Notes: generated by a model from the sequence alone, not told the origin. Shown: positions 26,045-37,187, counted from the stretch's first letter. The stretch: 64,000 bases of DNA from JACPUX01 sp964517465 (GCA_964517465.1 CAZFEK010000001.1:62001-126000), one strand, 5' to 3'. A program made the numbers and translations.

Positions 26045-28606
26045 TCAAGCTGCGGTGTCAAGACCGATGTCGACGATCTCGGAGAACAGTTCGGATCGGC
26101 ATTCGCGCAGGGCCGCAGCGAGCTGAGTGCCGGTCTGGAAGCGATCTTCCGGTCGTTTGGACAAAGCCTTGGCCACCAGCCGCACCACCGAATCCGGCAG
26201 CGCGGCATTGTATTCGAGGATATTGGCGGGCGGGTCGTTGGCGATCTTGTACATCAACTCGGTCATCGAACCACCCTCGAAAGGCAAATGCCCGCATAGC
26301 AGCTGGTAAAAAGTAACGCCCAGCGCATAGAGATCGGCACGGCCATCGATTTTGCGCCCGCCGAGCTGCTCCGGCGACATGTAGGAGGGTGTCCCCAACA
26401 CCATGCCGGTGCGGGTTCGGCTGGCGTCGGAAATTCGAGCAATTCCGAAGTCCGCGACCTTCAGGAGCCCGCTTTCGGGCTCATACATGATATTGGCCGG
26501 CTTAATGTCGCGATGGATGACCTGATTGTCATGCGCGTAGGCGAGCGCATCCGCGATATCCGCCATCATCTCCAAAGTCTTGGCGAGCGGCAGCAAGTGG
26601 CCGGGACGGGTATAGGGGATGAGATCCTGGCCTTTGACGAACTCCATCGCAATATAGGCCAGTTCCTGTTCTTCTCCGGCATCGTAGATGGTTACGATGT
26701 TGGGGTGAGACAAGCGCCCGGCAGTCTCGGCTTCTCGGAAGAAACGCGATTTCACCTCGGCCAGCTCCTGAGGATCGAACTCGCGCGACAATTCCATGGT
26801 CTTGATGGCGACAACCCGTCCGATCTTGGAGTCTCGCCCCATATACACCACACCCATCGCGCCTTTGCCCAGTTCGCGCTCGATTTCGTAGCGTCCCAGG
26901 CGCGGCCTTTCCGCGCCAGCGGCCAAGAGCCCCTCGCGTTTGGCCAGCATCGGTTCGGTACCCTGGCCGACCAGTGCCTTCAAACGCTGCAAGCGATCCT
27001 GAATGTCTCGGAACTCGGGCTCAAAACCAGACATGTGCTCCAAGACGCTGACCGCCTTGCCGAATTGCCGCTTGCGCTCGAAATCCAGCGCCAGATTGTA
27101 GAGCGGATCCAGCATGCGCCGCTCTAGCGGTACTTGGCGGAACTTGTCGAAGGCCAGATCGAGCTGGCCTTGACTCTGGAATGCAAGCCCGAGCATGCGG
27201 TTGCTTTCGGCGGTATTGTCGTCCGCGGCCCGCTTGGCTTCTTCGCTGGCGAGAAAGCCCACGGTGGTCACCGCGATATGCCCCAAGGCCAATAGGAGAG
27301 CCGCCGGCATCAGACGGAGCCATACGCCCTGTGCGGCGAGCAAATAGACGCCGCCGCCCACGACGAGCACGAAAAGCACCCCCGTGCCCAGCGCCGCGCG
27401 CAACGCACCCATCCTAGGCAGAGCCAGCAATATGTAAATCGCAACGAGCGCAAAAACCGCCCACTCGATGCCAGCGCGCTGCCTCGGGATGGTGACGAAG
27501 TCCTGCCGCAGCAGGCTCGAAGTCGCATTGGCAACCATCAGGACCGTGGGCATCGCCGCGGCAACCGGGGTGACCACACTGGAGCTGAGTCCGGGTGCGG
27601 TGGCACCGACGAATACCACCTTGCCGCGATACCGCTCGGGATGCAAGCTGCCTGAAAGCACATCGGCAAACGAATCGACTTGGAAGCCAGGGCCGTCGCT
27701 CCCGCTGCGGTGAAAGAAGGGGTAAAACCGCAAGCGCTCGTCCGCCGGGACACGCACGCTACCCAAGCTCACTCCTTCGCCGAGTTTGACGCGCAGTTCG
27801 CGCGGGTCAACATCGAGGGCGCGCGCTGCCAGAGCCAGGGCCAAAGAGGGGTAACTCCGCTCGGAGTATTGCAAGGCCAAGGGCAGCGCTCGCACCACTC
27901 CATCGTCGTCTGGTGTCAGGTTCAAGAAACCGATCCCCGCCGCGGACTGACCCACGCTGTCCAGCGGCAAGGTCGCGCCTCGCGAGGGCAAGGGCAGCGA
28001 CAAGGGCCCGCCGGCTTCCATTTGCACCGTGGCGAAGGCGCTGCGAGTGACGAACTCGGGCAAAGGCTTCAGTGCCCTCCCTCCCGGCTCTCCCAACTCA
28101 AGGTTCATGGGCAAGAACGCGTTGCCGGCTTTGATCAGCGCCTGCGCCAGCAGTTTGTCCCCATCGAGTTCCTTGCCGGCGTCTTCGATCAGCTGCAGCA
28201 AAGCGGCGTAATCTGCCCGCACCGTCGCATCGGCATGGCCTGCCAGCCCGGAAGACTGCAGCCGCTGCCTTATCCGCTCCAATTGCGCCGCGCCCTGTCC
28301 CGACTGGGTCTCCGAAAAGAACACCGTATAACCCACCGCTTTGGCACCCGCGCCCGCGAGTTTTGCGATCAGCTGGGCATGCACCTCGCGCGGCCAAGGC
28401 CAGCGGCCGATGGTAGCCAGACTGGCTTCGTCGATGGCGATGACTGCCACCTGATCACTGAGGCGATGACTGCCAAAATGCATGGCGGCATCGTAAAGCC
28501 GGCGCTCGACTCCGCCCAACCAGTCCATCGCGCTGACGAGCGCAACCACGGCGATAACCGCCAGGCCCGGTAAAAGCTCTTTGCGCCAGTGTTTGATTGA
28601 CCGCAT
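26045..28606 (-). CDS. Membrane Ser/Thr protein kinase with CHASE2 sensor domain
   Basis: An 853-residue Hanks-type kinase with a periplasmic sensor. Order: a TM near residues 12-30, a CHASE2 domain (VAVIAIDEASLATIGRWPWP marks its start) to about 330, three closely spaced TM helices near 350-450, a TPR-like linker, and the kinase from about 573. Kinase motifs are complete: GKGAMGVV, K602 in VVAIK, HRDIKPAN with D700, DFGIA with D719, and GTPSYMSPEQL. The activation loop has TRTGMVLGT. The start at 28606 is uncertain; codons up to 28744 are open. It heads an operon with the phosphatase and FHA genes. Confidence 0.92.
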   Translation of the reverse strand: MRSIKHWRKELLPGLAVIAVVALVSAMDWLGGVERRLYDAAMHFGSHRLSDQVAVIAIDEASLATIGRWPWPREVHAQLIAKLAGAGAKAVGYTVFFSETQSGQGAAQLERIRQRLQSSGLAGHADATVRADYAALLQLIEDAGKELDGDKLLAQALIKAGNAFLPMNLELGEPGGRALKPLPEFVTRSAFATVQMEAGGPLSLPLPSRGATLPLDSVGQSAAGIGFLNLTPDDDGVVRALPLALQYSERSYPSLALALAARALDVDPRELRVKLGEGVSLGSVRVPADERLRFYPFFHRSGSDGPGFQVDSFADVLSGSLHPERYRGKVVFVGATAPGLSSSVVTPVAAAMPTVLMVANATSSLLRQDFVTIPRQRAGIEWAVFALVAIYILLALPRMGALRAALGTGVLFVLVVGGGVYLLAAQGVWLRLMPAALLLALGHIAVTTVGFLASEEAKRAADDNTAESNRMLGLAFQSQGQLDLAFDKFRQVPLERRMLDPLYNLALDFERKRQFGKAVSVLEHMSGFEPEFRDIQDRLQRLKALVGQGTEPMLAKREGLLAAGAERPRLGRYEIERELGKGAMGVVYMGRDSKIGRVVAIKTMELSREFDPQELAEVKSRFFREAETAGRLSHPNIVTIYDAGEEQELAYIAMEFVKGQDLIPYTRPGHLLPLAKTLEMMADIADALAYAHDNQVIHRDIKPANIMYEPESGLLKVADFGIARISDASRTRTGMVLGTPSYMSPEQLGGRKIDGRADLYALGVTFYQLLCGHLPFEGGSMTELMYKIANDPPANILEYNAALPDSVVRLVAKALSKRPEDRFQTGTQLAAALRECRSELFSEIVDIGLDTAA

Positions 28607-29012
28607 ATACGTTTCGCTGCCTGGGGGCGATCCCGCGTCCACCGCTGCTGCCTCAGGTACTCGCACCCGACGGCAAACCCGCGAAATCATGCTTTTATCA
28701 TAGCCTGCGGGGCGGCGGCAATGGTTTTGGCGCTTCGGCGCCAATTTGCGATCGAGCGCATCCGTCTCGACCCGCGGGGTGCATCTGACGCGATCGAAAG
28801 TGTTCCCCGGACCCGCGCTAAGCCACCAAAGCCAAGCGGCATCCCGCCAGCGCCTGGATTTACACTGCCAAGCTTGGCACCTCGAACCAAGGGGTCTAGC
28901 GCTCGCGGCACTGGGGGTACCGCGAGTCCGCTACGTGCCGGGCTAGAGCCCTAAGGTGCGGCCCGCCACGTTTCCTTCCTAGCCCATGCCGCGAACGCGC
29001 TGAACGACTTGC
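28607..29012. other. Intergenic region between sucD and the kinase gene
   Basis: About 400 bases with no supported gene. It holds a perfect 7-base hairpin with a UUCG-type loop at 28727-28744 (TTGGCGC / GCGCCAA), which could be a terminator or leader structure for either neighbour. It has no U-tract on the minus strand. Confidence 0.45.
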
Positions 29013-29900
29013 CTACAGCACGCTCTTGAGCAGCACACCCATCTCAGCCGGGTTCTTGGTCGTCTTGATGCCGCAGGCTTCCAAGACTGCGAGTTTTTCC
29101 TGCGCCGTGCCTTTGCCGCCGGAAATGATCGCGCCGGCATGACCCATCCGCTTACCCGCTGGGGCAGTCACGCCGGCGATGAAACCGACCACCGGTTTCT
29201 TGTTTTTGCATTCCTTGGCGTACCACTGCGCGGCGGCTTCCTCGTCGGAACCGCCGATTTCGCCGATCATGATCACGGCGTCGGTGTCGGGATCGTTCAT
29301 GAACAACTCCAACACCTCCTTGTGCTTCAATCCGTTGACCGGGTCGCCCCCGATACCCACCGCCGTGGACTGACCCAAATCCAAATCCGAGAGCTGGCCC
29401 ACCGCCTCATAGGTCAAGGTGCCGGAACGCGACACCACCCCGATACGGCCCTTCTTGTGGATATGGCCGGGCATGATGCCGATCTTGACTTCGTCCGGCG
29501 TGATGATGCCCGGGCAATTGGGCCCGCATAGCACCGTCTTGCTGCCTGCTTTGCGCATCCTGTCCTTGACCTCGACCATGTCGCGCACCGGAATCCCTTC
29601 GGTGATGCAAATCACCAGATCGAGTTCGGCTTCGACCGCCTCCCAAATCGCTGCCGCGGCGAAAGGCGGCGGCACATAGATCACCGAAGTGTTGCACCCG
29701 GTTTGCTTCTTTGCTTCTTTTACCGAAGCGTAGATCGGAATGCCCTCATAGGACTCACCCGGTTTCTTGGGGTTGACACCGGCAACGTAGCAGTTGGCGC
29801 CGTTGGCGTACTCCTTGCTCATCTTGGTGTGGAACTGCCCGGTCTTGCCCGTGATGCCCTGAGTAACCACCCGGGTGTTCTTGTTGATCAGTATGCTCAT
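29013..29900 (-). CDS. sucD: Succinyl-CoA synthetase alpha subunit
   Basis: Alpha subunit of succinate-CoA ligase (TCA cycle; succinyl-CoA to succinate with NTP formation). It is 295 residues with the CoA-binding GITGKTGQFHT near the N-terminus and the phospho-His in MGHAGAIISGGKG. It is complete. It follows sucC after 11 bases and ends the DUF2889-sucC-sucD operon. Confidence 0.98.
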   Translation of the reverse strand: MSILINKNTRVVTQGITGKTGQFHTKMSKEYANGANCYVAGVNPKKPGESYEGIPIYASVKEAKKQTGCNTSVIYVPPPFAAAAIWEAVEAELDLVICITEGIPVRDMVEVKDRMRKAGSKTVLCGPNCPGIITPDEVKIGIMPGHIHKKGRIGVVSRSGTLTYEAVGQLSDLDLGQSTAVGIGGDPVNGLKHKEVLELFMNDPDTDAVIMIGEIGGSDEEAAAQWYAKECKNKKPVVGFIAGVTAPAGKRMGHAGAIISGGKGTAQEKLAVLEACGIKTTKNPAEMGVLLKSVL

Positions 29901-29911
29901 GCTGGTATCCC

Positions 29912-31074
<1,163 letters not shown>

Positions 31075-31078
<4 letters not shown>

Positions 31079-31671
31079 TTCACACTCCCCTCGTCGAGAA
31101 TCGTTTCCGCCGCGGTCCCGGCTACGGCGCCATGACCGCGATACCATTTGGGGTAATACCTTCGCACCGTTTCGCTGCTCGTTTCCAACGCCCGGCAATG
31201 GTCGAGTTGAAACGGCTTTTGATCACCATGGTCGTTGTCTCTCAGGTCGCCGGCAAAGGTTTGAATCGCTGCCGTGGGCACGCCCAGCAGAAGCTCAGTG
31301 AGATGCGAACAACCCAACACCCCGCCGACCAAACCTTCTACTCGCTTGCGAAAACCCTTCAGTAGCGACGCACCGATCAACTGGCGATAATCCGGTGCCA
31401 CCCGATCGCAGCCGCCGGGATAGGGAACGGCATCGGACGAAGCCTCGATATCGCAAATCACGAATTGGCTGTCGATGGTTACGCGCAGCCTCATGTCGTG
31501 CACTGGCTCCCCGACGCGGCGCAGGCCGCTGGAAAGCTGATAATCATGGTGTTTGGTGTCGAGCAGCCGGCCTTCGATGTCCCAGAGTCCATCGGCCCGC
31601 TTATAGCCGTCGAAGACGACGCTGCGGCAGTGCCGCGGTATACGCTCAACGGCGCTGGCGGAAAGTGGCAT
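31075..31671 (-). CDS. DUF2889 domain protein
   Basis: Function unknown. The 198-residue protein starts MPLSASAVERIPRHCRSVVF and contains GYKRADGLWDIEGRLLDTKH, then DMRLRVTIDSQFVICDIEA and a CSHLTELL segment, all typical of DUF2889. There is no signal peptide or TM helix. It overlaps the GTG start of sucC by 4 bases (GTGA), so it is coupled to sucCD. The neighbourhood suggests a link to central metabolism, but the sequence does not show what. Confidence 0.85.
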
Positions 31672-31768
31672 GGTCGAACGAAAACACATTGGCCGCAAAA
31701 GGCCGGCCAATTGATGGAAGAAGTGCTATTTTAGCCGCAGGGCTCCAGCGGAACAACCGCAAATCCGA

Positions 31769-32581
31769 TCAACAACTTGGGCCCAATCCCAGCACATCCG
31801 ACATGTCGTAAAGGCCGGGCTGGCGGCCGACCAAAAAACGCGCGGCTCGCAGCGCGCCTTGGGCGAAAGTCATGCGGCTCGATGCTTTGTGGGTAATCTC
31901 GAGGCGCTCCCCCGTGCCGGCGAAAAGCACGGTGTGGTCGCCGACGATGTCACCGCCACGCACGGTGGCAAACCCGATCGTGGATGGGTCGCGTTCGCCG
32001 GTCAGGCCTTCGCGGCCAAAAACCGCGCAGGTCTTGAGATCCCTTCCCAGCGCCGACGCTACCGCCTCGCCGAGACGAAGCGCGGTACCCGAGGGAGCAT
32101 CGACTTTGTGGCGGTGGTGCGCTTCGATGATTTCGATGTCGTAGCCTTCGGGCAGCGTTCGGGCGGCAATTTCCAGCAGCCGGATCATCAAGTTCACGCC
32201 CACGCTCATATTGGGGGCAAAAACGATCGGCACGCTCTGCGCACAATCAGCCAGGGCCGACTTCTGTTGGGCATTCAGCCCGGTGGTGCCAATCACCGCG
32301 GCCACGCCATGCTGGCGACAGACGGCAAGATGCGCAAGCGTGCCCTCGGGTCGGGTGAAGTCGATCAGCACATCGCTCGCGGACAGGGCCGATTCAACGT
32401 CGGCGCTGATCCGAACCTTGGTGGCTCGACCCCAGCTCGCACCTGCATCCTGCCCGAGCAGCGGGTTTCCGGAAACTTCCAGCGCCGCGGCAAGCTCCAG
32501 TTCCGGCGCGGCCAGCACAGCCTCGATCAGGGTGCGCCCCATGCGCCCGCCGGCTCCAGCGATGGCGATGCGCGTCGGCAT
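31769..32581 (-). CDS. dapB: 4-Hydroxy-tetrahydrodipicolinate reductase
   Basis: Reduces HTPA with NAD(P)H in the lysine/meso-diaminopimelate pathway. It is 270 residues, with the dinucleotide loop IAGAGGRMGRTLIEA, GTTGL, APNMSVGVNLM and the active-site EAHHRHKVDAPSGTA. It is complete and lies one base after the bamE stop, in the same direction, suggesting co-transcription. Confidence 0.98.
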   Translation of the reverse strand: MPTRIAIAGAGGRMGRTLIEAVLAAPELELAAALEVSGNPLLGQDAGASWGRATKVRISADVESALSASDVLIDFTRPEGTLAHLAVCRQHGVAAVIGTTGLNAQQKSALADCAQSVPIVFAPNMSVGVNLMIRLLEIAARTLPEGYDIEIIEAHHRHKVDAPSGTALRLGEAVASALGRDLKTCAVFGREGLTGERDPSTIGFATVRGGDIVGDHTVLFAGTGERLEITHKASSRMTFAQGALRAARFLVGRQPGLYDMSDVLGLGPSC

Positions 32582-32582
32582 T

Positions 32583-33032
32583 TCAGGACTTGATCCAATC
32601 CCAAACGCGGCGGAGTACTCCGGGCTCCTCGCGCGCCACCGGCGCGCTTTCCGATTTCTCGCCCGTGGTCGCCGCCTGCGCGCGCCGATTGAGAACCGCC
32701 GGAGAGATCGGCTGTTGGTCGCCCTCCCAGCGCGCGAGTTTGTCGTCGACGAAAAAAACGCTGAAGTTGCGGTGCGTCACCAGCTTTCCCTGATAGCGAT
32801 ACTCGTAGACGTAATCCCAGCGGTTGGTGTGGTAGACATCCGCCAAAAGCGGTGTGCCCAGTGTCGCGCGCACCTGCTGGCGCGTCAGACCGGGTTTGAG
32901 CTTCTCCACCATTTCTTGAGTAAGGGAGTTGCCCTGATTGATGTCGATCTTGTGAACACCCAGCGAGGGCATCCAAGAACAAGCGGCTAGTGCCAGCAAA
33001 AGAAACGGAGTCAGTACGCGCAGGGGACGCAT
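32583..33032 (-). CDS. bamE: Outer-membrane protein assembly factor BamE
   Basis: A small lipoprotein of the BAM complex that assembles outer-membrane proteins. The 149-residue precursor starts MRPLRVLTPFLLLALAAC with lipobox LAA-C (Cys18). The core has GNSLTQEMVEKLKPGLTRQQ, VRATLGTPLLADVYHTNRWD and YVYEYRYQGK, as in BamE/SmpA. The ATG at 33032 is chosen for the signal peptide. It is divergent from fur, the usual arrangement. Confidence 0.95.
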   Translation of the reverse strand: MRPLRVLTPFLLLALAACSWMPSLGVHKIDINQGNSLTQEMVEKLKPGLTRQQVRATLGTPLLADVYHTNRWDYVYEYRYQGKLVTHRNFSVFFVDDKLARWEGDQQPISPAVLNRRAQAATTGEKSESAPVAREEPGVLRRVWDWIKS

Positions 33033-33118
33033 AGTCAGTGAAAAAACGGGAAAAGCTGTCAGCGACGGGGAACAAACTATATCATAGGCATCCATCCTCA
33101 GGTTCCCGAAGCCGCGGC

Positions 33119-33550
33119 ATGACTACTCCCAAGGATCTCAAGACCATCGGCCTCAAAGCCACGACACCCCGGCTCAAGATCATCAATCTGTTCGAGCGGA
33201 GCAACGAACGGCACCTGACCGCGGAGGATGTCTATCGCCAGTTGCTGGCGGAGGATCTTGACGTCGGGCTTGCCACCGTCTATCGGGTTCTTACGCAGTT
33301 TGAACAGGCTGGACTCTTGGTGCGGCACCACTTCGAATCAGGCAAGGCAGTGTTCGAACTGGCCAAAGAGGGGCACCACGACCACCTTGTTTGCGTGCAA
33401 TGCGGGCACGTCGAAGAATTCTACGATCCGGAAATCGAGAAGCGGCAGATCAAGATTGCGGAGCAACGCGGTTTCAAAATTCGCGAACATGCGCTTTATG
33501 TCTACGTCGAGTGCACGAAGAAGCAATGTCCCTTCCGCAACCCCAATTAG
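33119..33550 (+). CDS. fur: Ferric uptake regulator
   Basis: An iron-sensing DNA-binding repressor of 143 residues. The N-terminal winged helix (KTIGLKATTPRLKIINLFE, then AEDVYRQLL and GLATVYRVLTQFEQAG) and the metal-binding HHDHLVCVQCGHVEEF are typical; CxxC and the C-terminal CTKKQCP give a structural zinc site. I chose the ATG at 33119 (MTTPKDLK); the frame is open to 33038 but those residues are not Fur-like. Divergent from bamE with an 86-base gap; no clear Fur box seen there. Confidence 0.97.
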   Translation: MTTPKDLKTIGLKATTPRLKIINLFERSNERHLTAEDVYRQLLAEDLDVGLATVYRVLTQFEQAGLLVRHHFESGKAVFELAKEGHHDHLVCVQCGHVEEFYDPEIEKRQIKIAEQRGFKIREHALYVYVECTKKQCPFRNPN

Positions 33551-33771
33551 CAAACCACGGATCGATTTTTTCGTAGCCGCAAGGGCCTGGTTCAGCGCCT
33601 TCTCAAACCCCAGCCGGTGCAGCCGGAATCAAAGCCTTTGCCCCCTGGCTGCAGGGGGAGATACCCTTGGCATGTCCGCTGCCAACAGCAATGGCGCGCT
33701 CCACCGCGTTGCCCCTTTCCGACCCTTTGGATCATCGCCCTTCAAAGAGGCGAGGTTCGCGAAGTTGCTGA

Positions 33772-35307
33772 CTATTTGTTCGAACGCAGAAAATCACCGG
33801 GCCGAAAGCCCAAAATCCATAACACCAAGAAATACGCGCTCGCTCCGGCAAACACGACCCAAGCGAGCCGCCCGACTTTGGCAAGCAAACCGGCTCGCAA
33901 CCAAAAAGCATCGCTCCCTGCAGTAAAATGCACTGCCAGGCCGAGAGCCAGGAGCGCGAGGCAAAGTTTCCCAAAAAAGGCGCCCCACCCGGGAAGCGGC
34001 TGATAAATGCCCTTGCGGCGCAGCATCCAGAGCAAAAGACTTGCATTGACGCAGGCCCCGATCGAGGTGGCCAAGGTCAGCCCGGCATGCGCGATGAACT
34101 GCATCAAGAGGGTGGCGAAAACCACGGACACGATGACTGCCAGTACCGAGATCTTCACCGGTGTCTTCATGTCCTGCCGGGCATAAAAACCCGGAGCAAG
34201 TACCTTTACGGCGATCAGCCCGATCAAGCCGGCGCTGTAACCCAAGAGGGCGGCCCGAGTTTGAGTCACGTCGAAGGCGGTGAAGGCGCCGTACTGGTTG
34301 ATCGTCGCGATCAGCGGCACGCCGATGAGCCCCAGCGCCAGCGCCGCCGGCAAGGCGAGCACACAGGTGAACCGCAGCCCCCAGTCCAAAAGCTCCGAAT
34401 ACTCGCGCCCCTCCCCCATTCCATGGTGCCGCGCCAGACTGGGCAGGAGCACGGTACCCAAGGCAACGCCCAGCAGCGCCGTGGGGAACTCCATCAATCG
34501 ATCAGCGTAGGTAATCCAGGAGACCGCGCCGTCGCCCAGCATCGAAGCCAACTGAGTGTTAATCAGGATGCTGATTTGCGCGGCAGAAACGCCCAGCATG
34601 GCGGGGCCCATGGCCCGCAGGATGCGCGCCACGCCTTCGTCTCGCCAATGGAAGTTTGGCCTTGGCAGCAGCCCCAAGCGATAAAGCGGCCAAATCTGCA
34701 TGAGGAGCTGAGCCACCCCGCCGATCACCACGCCCCATGCCAGCGCGAGTATCGGTTGCGCAAAATGGGGCGCAAGCCAAAGCGCCGAGCCGATCAGCGA
34801 AAGATTGAGCAACACCGGCGTAAACGCGGGAACGCCAAAGCGTCGGTGCACATTCAGCACCCCACCGGCCAGAGAGACCAGGGAAATGAATACGATGTAG
34901 GGAAAAACGACGCGGATGAGCGCTGTGGTCAGCTCCATTTTCCCCGGCTGAGAGGAAAATCCGCTAGCCAGGAGATACGCCAGCCAAGGCGCCGCCAATA
35001 CCCCCAGAATGGAAAGCACCAGCAATACACTGGCAAGCAGAGAGGCCACTCGGGAGATGAGCAGTGCGGTTTCCTGCTGGCCCTTTTTGGCCTGGTATTC
35101 CGCCAAGATGGGCACAAATGCTTGGGAAAAGGCGCCTTCGGCGAACATGCGCCGCAAGATGTTGGGCAAGCGAAAGGCGGCCTCAAAAGCATCGGTATGA
35201 GCCCCAACGCCGAAAACCGCGGCTTGCACGCTGGTTCTGACCAAACCCGTAACTCGGGAAAGCAAGGTCATGCCGCTGACGGCGGTGAGCGCTTTGATCA
35301 GGTTCAT
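33772..35307 (-). CDS. murJ: Lipid II flippase MurJ (MviN)
   Basis: Moves lipid II across the inner membrane for peptidoglycan synthesis. The 511-residue protein starts MNLIKALTAVSGMTLLSRVT, has RRMFAEGAFSQAFVPIL and GGVLNVHRRFGVPAF with about 14 helices of the MOP family. It is complete. It is divergent from rpsT, a common arrangement, with 84 bases between. Confidence 0.97.
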   Translation of the reverse strand: MNLIKALTAVSGMTLLSRVTGLVRTSVQAAVFGVGAHTDAFEAAFRLPNILRRMFAEGAFSQAFVPILAEYQAKKGQQETALLISRVASLLASVLLVLSILGVLAAPWLAYLLASGFSSQPGKMELTTALIRVVFPYIVFISLVSLAGGVLNVHRRFGVPAFTPVLLNLSLIGSALWLAPHFAQPILALAWGVVIGGVAQLLMQIWPLYRLGLLPRPNFHWRDEGVARILRAMGPAMLGVSAAQISILINTQLASMLGDGAVSWITYADRLMEFPTALLGVALGTVLLPSLARHHGMGEGREYSELLDWGLRFTCVLALPAALALGLIGVPLIATINQYGAFTAFDVTQTRAALLGYSAGLIGLIAVKVLAPGFYARQDMKTPVKISVLAVIVSVVFATLLMQFIAHAGLTLATSIGACVNASLLLWMLRRKGIYQPLPGWGAFFGKLCLALLALGLAVHFTAGSDAFWLRAGLLAKVGRLAWVVFAGASAYFLVLWILGFRPGDFLRSNK

Positions 35308-35391
35308 CGCAGCCGTAGCGGCCCTTGCGGGAGTCGGGGAAAGCGCGTATTATGCACAGTCTTTTTTTGCGACACCACAGGATTCCTCGCC

Positions 35392-35667
35392 ATGGCAAAC
35401 TCCGCCCAGGCCAGAAAGCGCGCCCGTCAGTCCGAGACCCAGCGCCAGCACAATGCCAGTCTGCGTTCGACCCTGCGCACGGCGATCAAGAAGGTTCAGA
35501 AAGCCATCACCGCCGGCGACCAGGCGGCCGCTCAAACCGTTTACCAGAATTCGGTAGCCGTGATCGACCGTATCGCCGACAAGAAAATCATTCACAAGAA
35601 CAAGGCCGCTCGCCATAAGAGCCGGCTTAGCCACGCCATCAAGGCACTGGCAGCTCCGGCTGCCTGA
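35392..35667 (+). CDS. rpsT: 30S ribosomal protein S20
   Basis: A 91-residue primary binding protein of the small subunit. It starts MANSAQARKRARQSETQRQH and has the helical core RSTLRTAIKKVQKAI and IIHKNKAARHKSRLS. A strong terminator follows, so it is a single-gene transcript. Confidence 0.98.
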   Translation: MANSAQARKRARQSETQRQHNASLRSTLRTAIKKVQKAITAGDQAAAQTVYQNSVAVIDRIADKKIIHKNKAARHKSRLSHAIKALAAPAA

Positions 35668-35681
35668 CGCTTCGCGCTGCG

Positions 35682-35713
35682 AAAAAAAGGCGCCGCAAGC
35701 GGCGCCTTTTTTT
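35682..35713. terminator. Strong symmetric terminator between rpsT and the DUF3579 gene
   Basis: AAAAAAAGGCGCCG pairs with CGGCGCCTTTTTTT around a four-base CAAG loop. The seven A and seven T make it efficient in both directions for the two convergent genes. Confidence 0.95.
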
Positions 35714-35738
35714 GTTGCCGAAGGGTCGATACCGCCGA

Positions 35739-36053
35739 TCACTTCCTGCCATCCGGCGCGCGTGGCAACAAAGAGGCGATTGCGTCAGCTTGGTAGGTCA
35801 TCTGCAGCCCATTGTCTTGGGCGAAGTGGATGAGGAAGTTGTAGAGCCGCGGCTCAAGTTCGGCGAGTTTGGCGCCGACCACCACGGAACGCACCCCTTC
35901 GATCACTACCGGCCGAACATAGGGCGAGTACTTGAGCTTCTGCTCATGACCGAACACAGACATCATCCCGCACAGGCGTTCGGCCCAGTCGCTGGGTCGA
36001 AAAGGCTTTCCCGCCTTGGTGAGGCCTCGAATGACGAAATCAGTGGGATTCAT
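35739..36053 (-). CDS. DUF3579 domain protein
   Basis: Function unknown. The 104-residue protein starts MNPTDFVIRGLTKAGKPFRP, with SDWAERLCGMMSVFG and YSPYVRPVVIEGVRSVVV, the DUF3579 signature found mainly in Betaproteobacteria. It is probably soluble. It is divergent from argF with 110 bases between, the usual class arrangement. Confidence 0.88.
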   Translation of the reverse strand: MNPTDFVIRGLTKAGKPFRPSDWAERLCGMMSVFGHEQKLKYSPYVRPVVIEGVRSVVVGAKLAELEPRLYNFLIHFAQDNGLQMTYQADAIASLLPRAPDGRK

Positions 36054-36163
36054 AACTGCGGAGGATAGGGAATCATTTTACCACAGCCAATTGCTGCGCC
36101 GCAGCGTCTGCGGGCGCGCATGGTAAAATGAAAAACTGCGCCGGTTCTGCACCACCCCGATCA

Positions 36164-37187
36164 ATGCATCCGCCCCGTCACTTCTTGCAGTTCAAGGACT
36201 TTTCCCGCGAGGAGCTGGAGCATCTTTTCGCGCGCACCCGCTGGATCAAAGAGCGCTTCAAACGCTATGAAGTTTATCAGCCGCTCCGGGATCGCACCCT
36301 GGCCATGGTGTTCGAGAAGTCCTCTACCCGCACCCGGGTGTCTTTCGAAGCCGGCATGAATCAACTGGGCGGCATCGCCATCAACTTGAACCGGGGCGAC
36401 ACCCAGCTTTCGCGCGGCGAGCCGATCGAAGACGTGGCACGTGTGGTGTCGCGCATGGTTGACATCGTGATGATCCGCACTTTCGAGCAGACGATCATTG
36501 AGCGATTTGCCGCGCATTCGCGCGTTCCCGTGATCAACGGCTTGACCAACGAATACCACCCCTGCCAGATCCTGGCGGACATCTACACCTTTATCGAACA
36601 TCGGGGTTCCATCCAAGGCAAAACAGTGGCCTGGATAGGTGATTCCAATAACGTCTGCAACACTTGGCTGCAAGCCGCCGAGGTCTTTGGCTTTAATGTG
36701 CATGTCTCCACCCCACCCGGCTATGAGGTGGAGCCGGAGCGCGCCGGTCTGTATGGCACCGACCACTACGAAGAATTTGCCGATCCGCTGGATGCTTGCC
36801 GCGATGCCGACTTGGTCACCACCGACGTTTGGACCAGCATGGGCTTCGAAGCGGAAAACGCCGAACGGCTCAAGGATTTCGCCGACTGGCAAGTTGATGC
36901 CCATAAGATGTCCGTCGCCAAAGCCGAAGCGCTCTTTATGCATTGCCTCCCCGCACATCGCGGCGAAGAAGTTGCGGCGGAAGTCATCGACGGTCCCCAA
37001 AGCGTCGTCTGGGACGAAGCGGAAAACCGATTGCACGCACAGAAGGCGTTGCTCGAATACCTGGTNNNNNNNNNNNNNNNNNNNNNNNNNNNNNNNNNNN
37101 NNNNNNNNNNNNNNNNNNNNNNNNNNNNNNNNNNNNNNNNNNNNNNNNNNNNNNNNNNNNNNNNNCTGCGGGCGGGTGAACGATTGA
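36164..37187 (+). CDS. argF: Ornithine carbamoyltransferase, interrupted by an assembly gap
   Basis: Forms citrulline from ornithine and carbamoyl phosphate in arginine synthesis. Motifs are complete: FEKSSTRTRVSFEAGMNQLG (carbamoyl phosphate), HPCQILADI and MHCLPAHRGEE. Position 37066-37165 is N. With the gap closed to zero, the gene has 924 bases, stays in frame and ends LLEYLVCGRVND (307 residues, the family length). The intact copy of this junction at 37269-37333 shows the same joined sequence. I chose the ATG at 36164; the TAAAAT just before 36128 looks like a -10 box. Confidence 0.93.

Noticed and set aside
33033..33118. Fur box between bamE and fur
   Set aside because: No GATAAT-type 19-base inverted repeat can be seen, only an AT-rich stretch.
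33641..33658. Hairpin after fur as a terminator
   Set aside because: The 7-base stem (CCCCCTG / CAGGGGG) has no U-tract and lies 90 bases past the stop; too weak to list.
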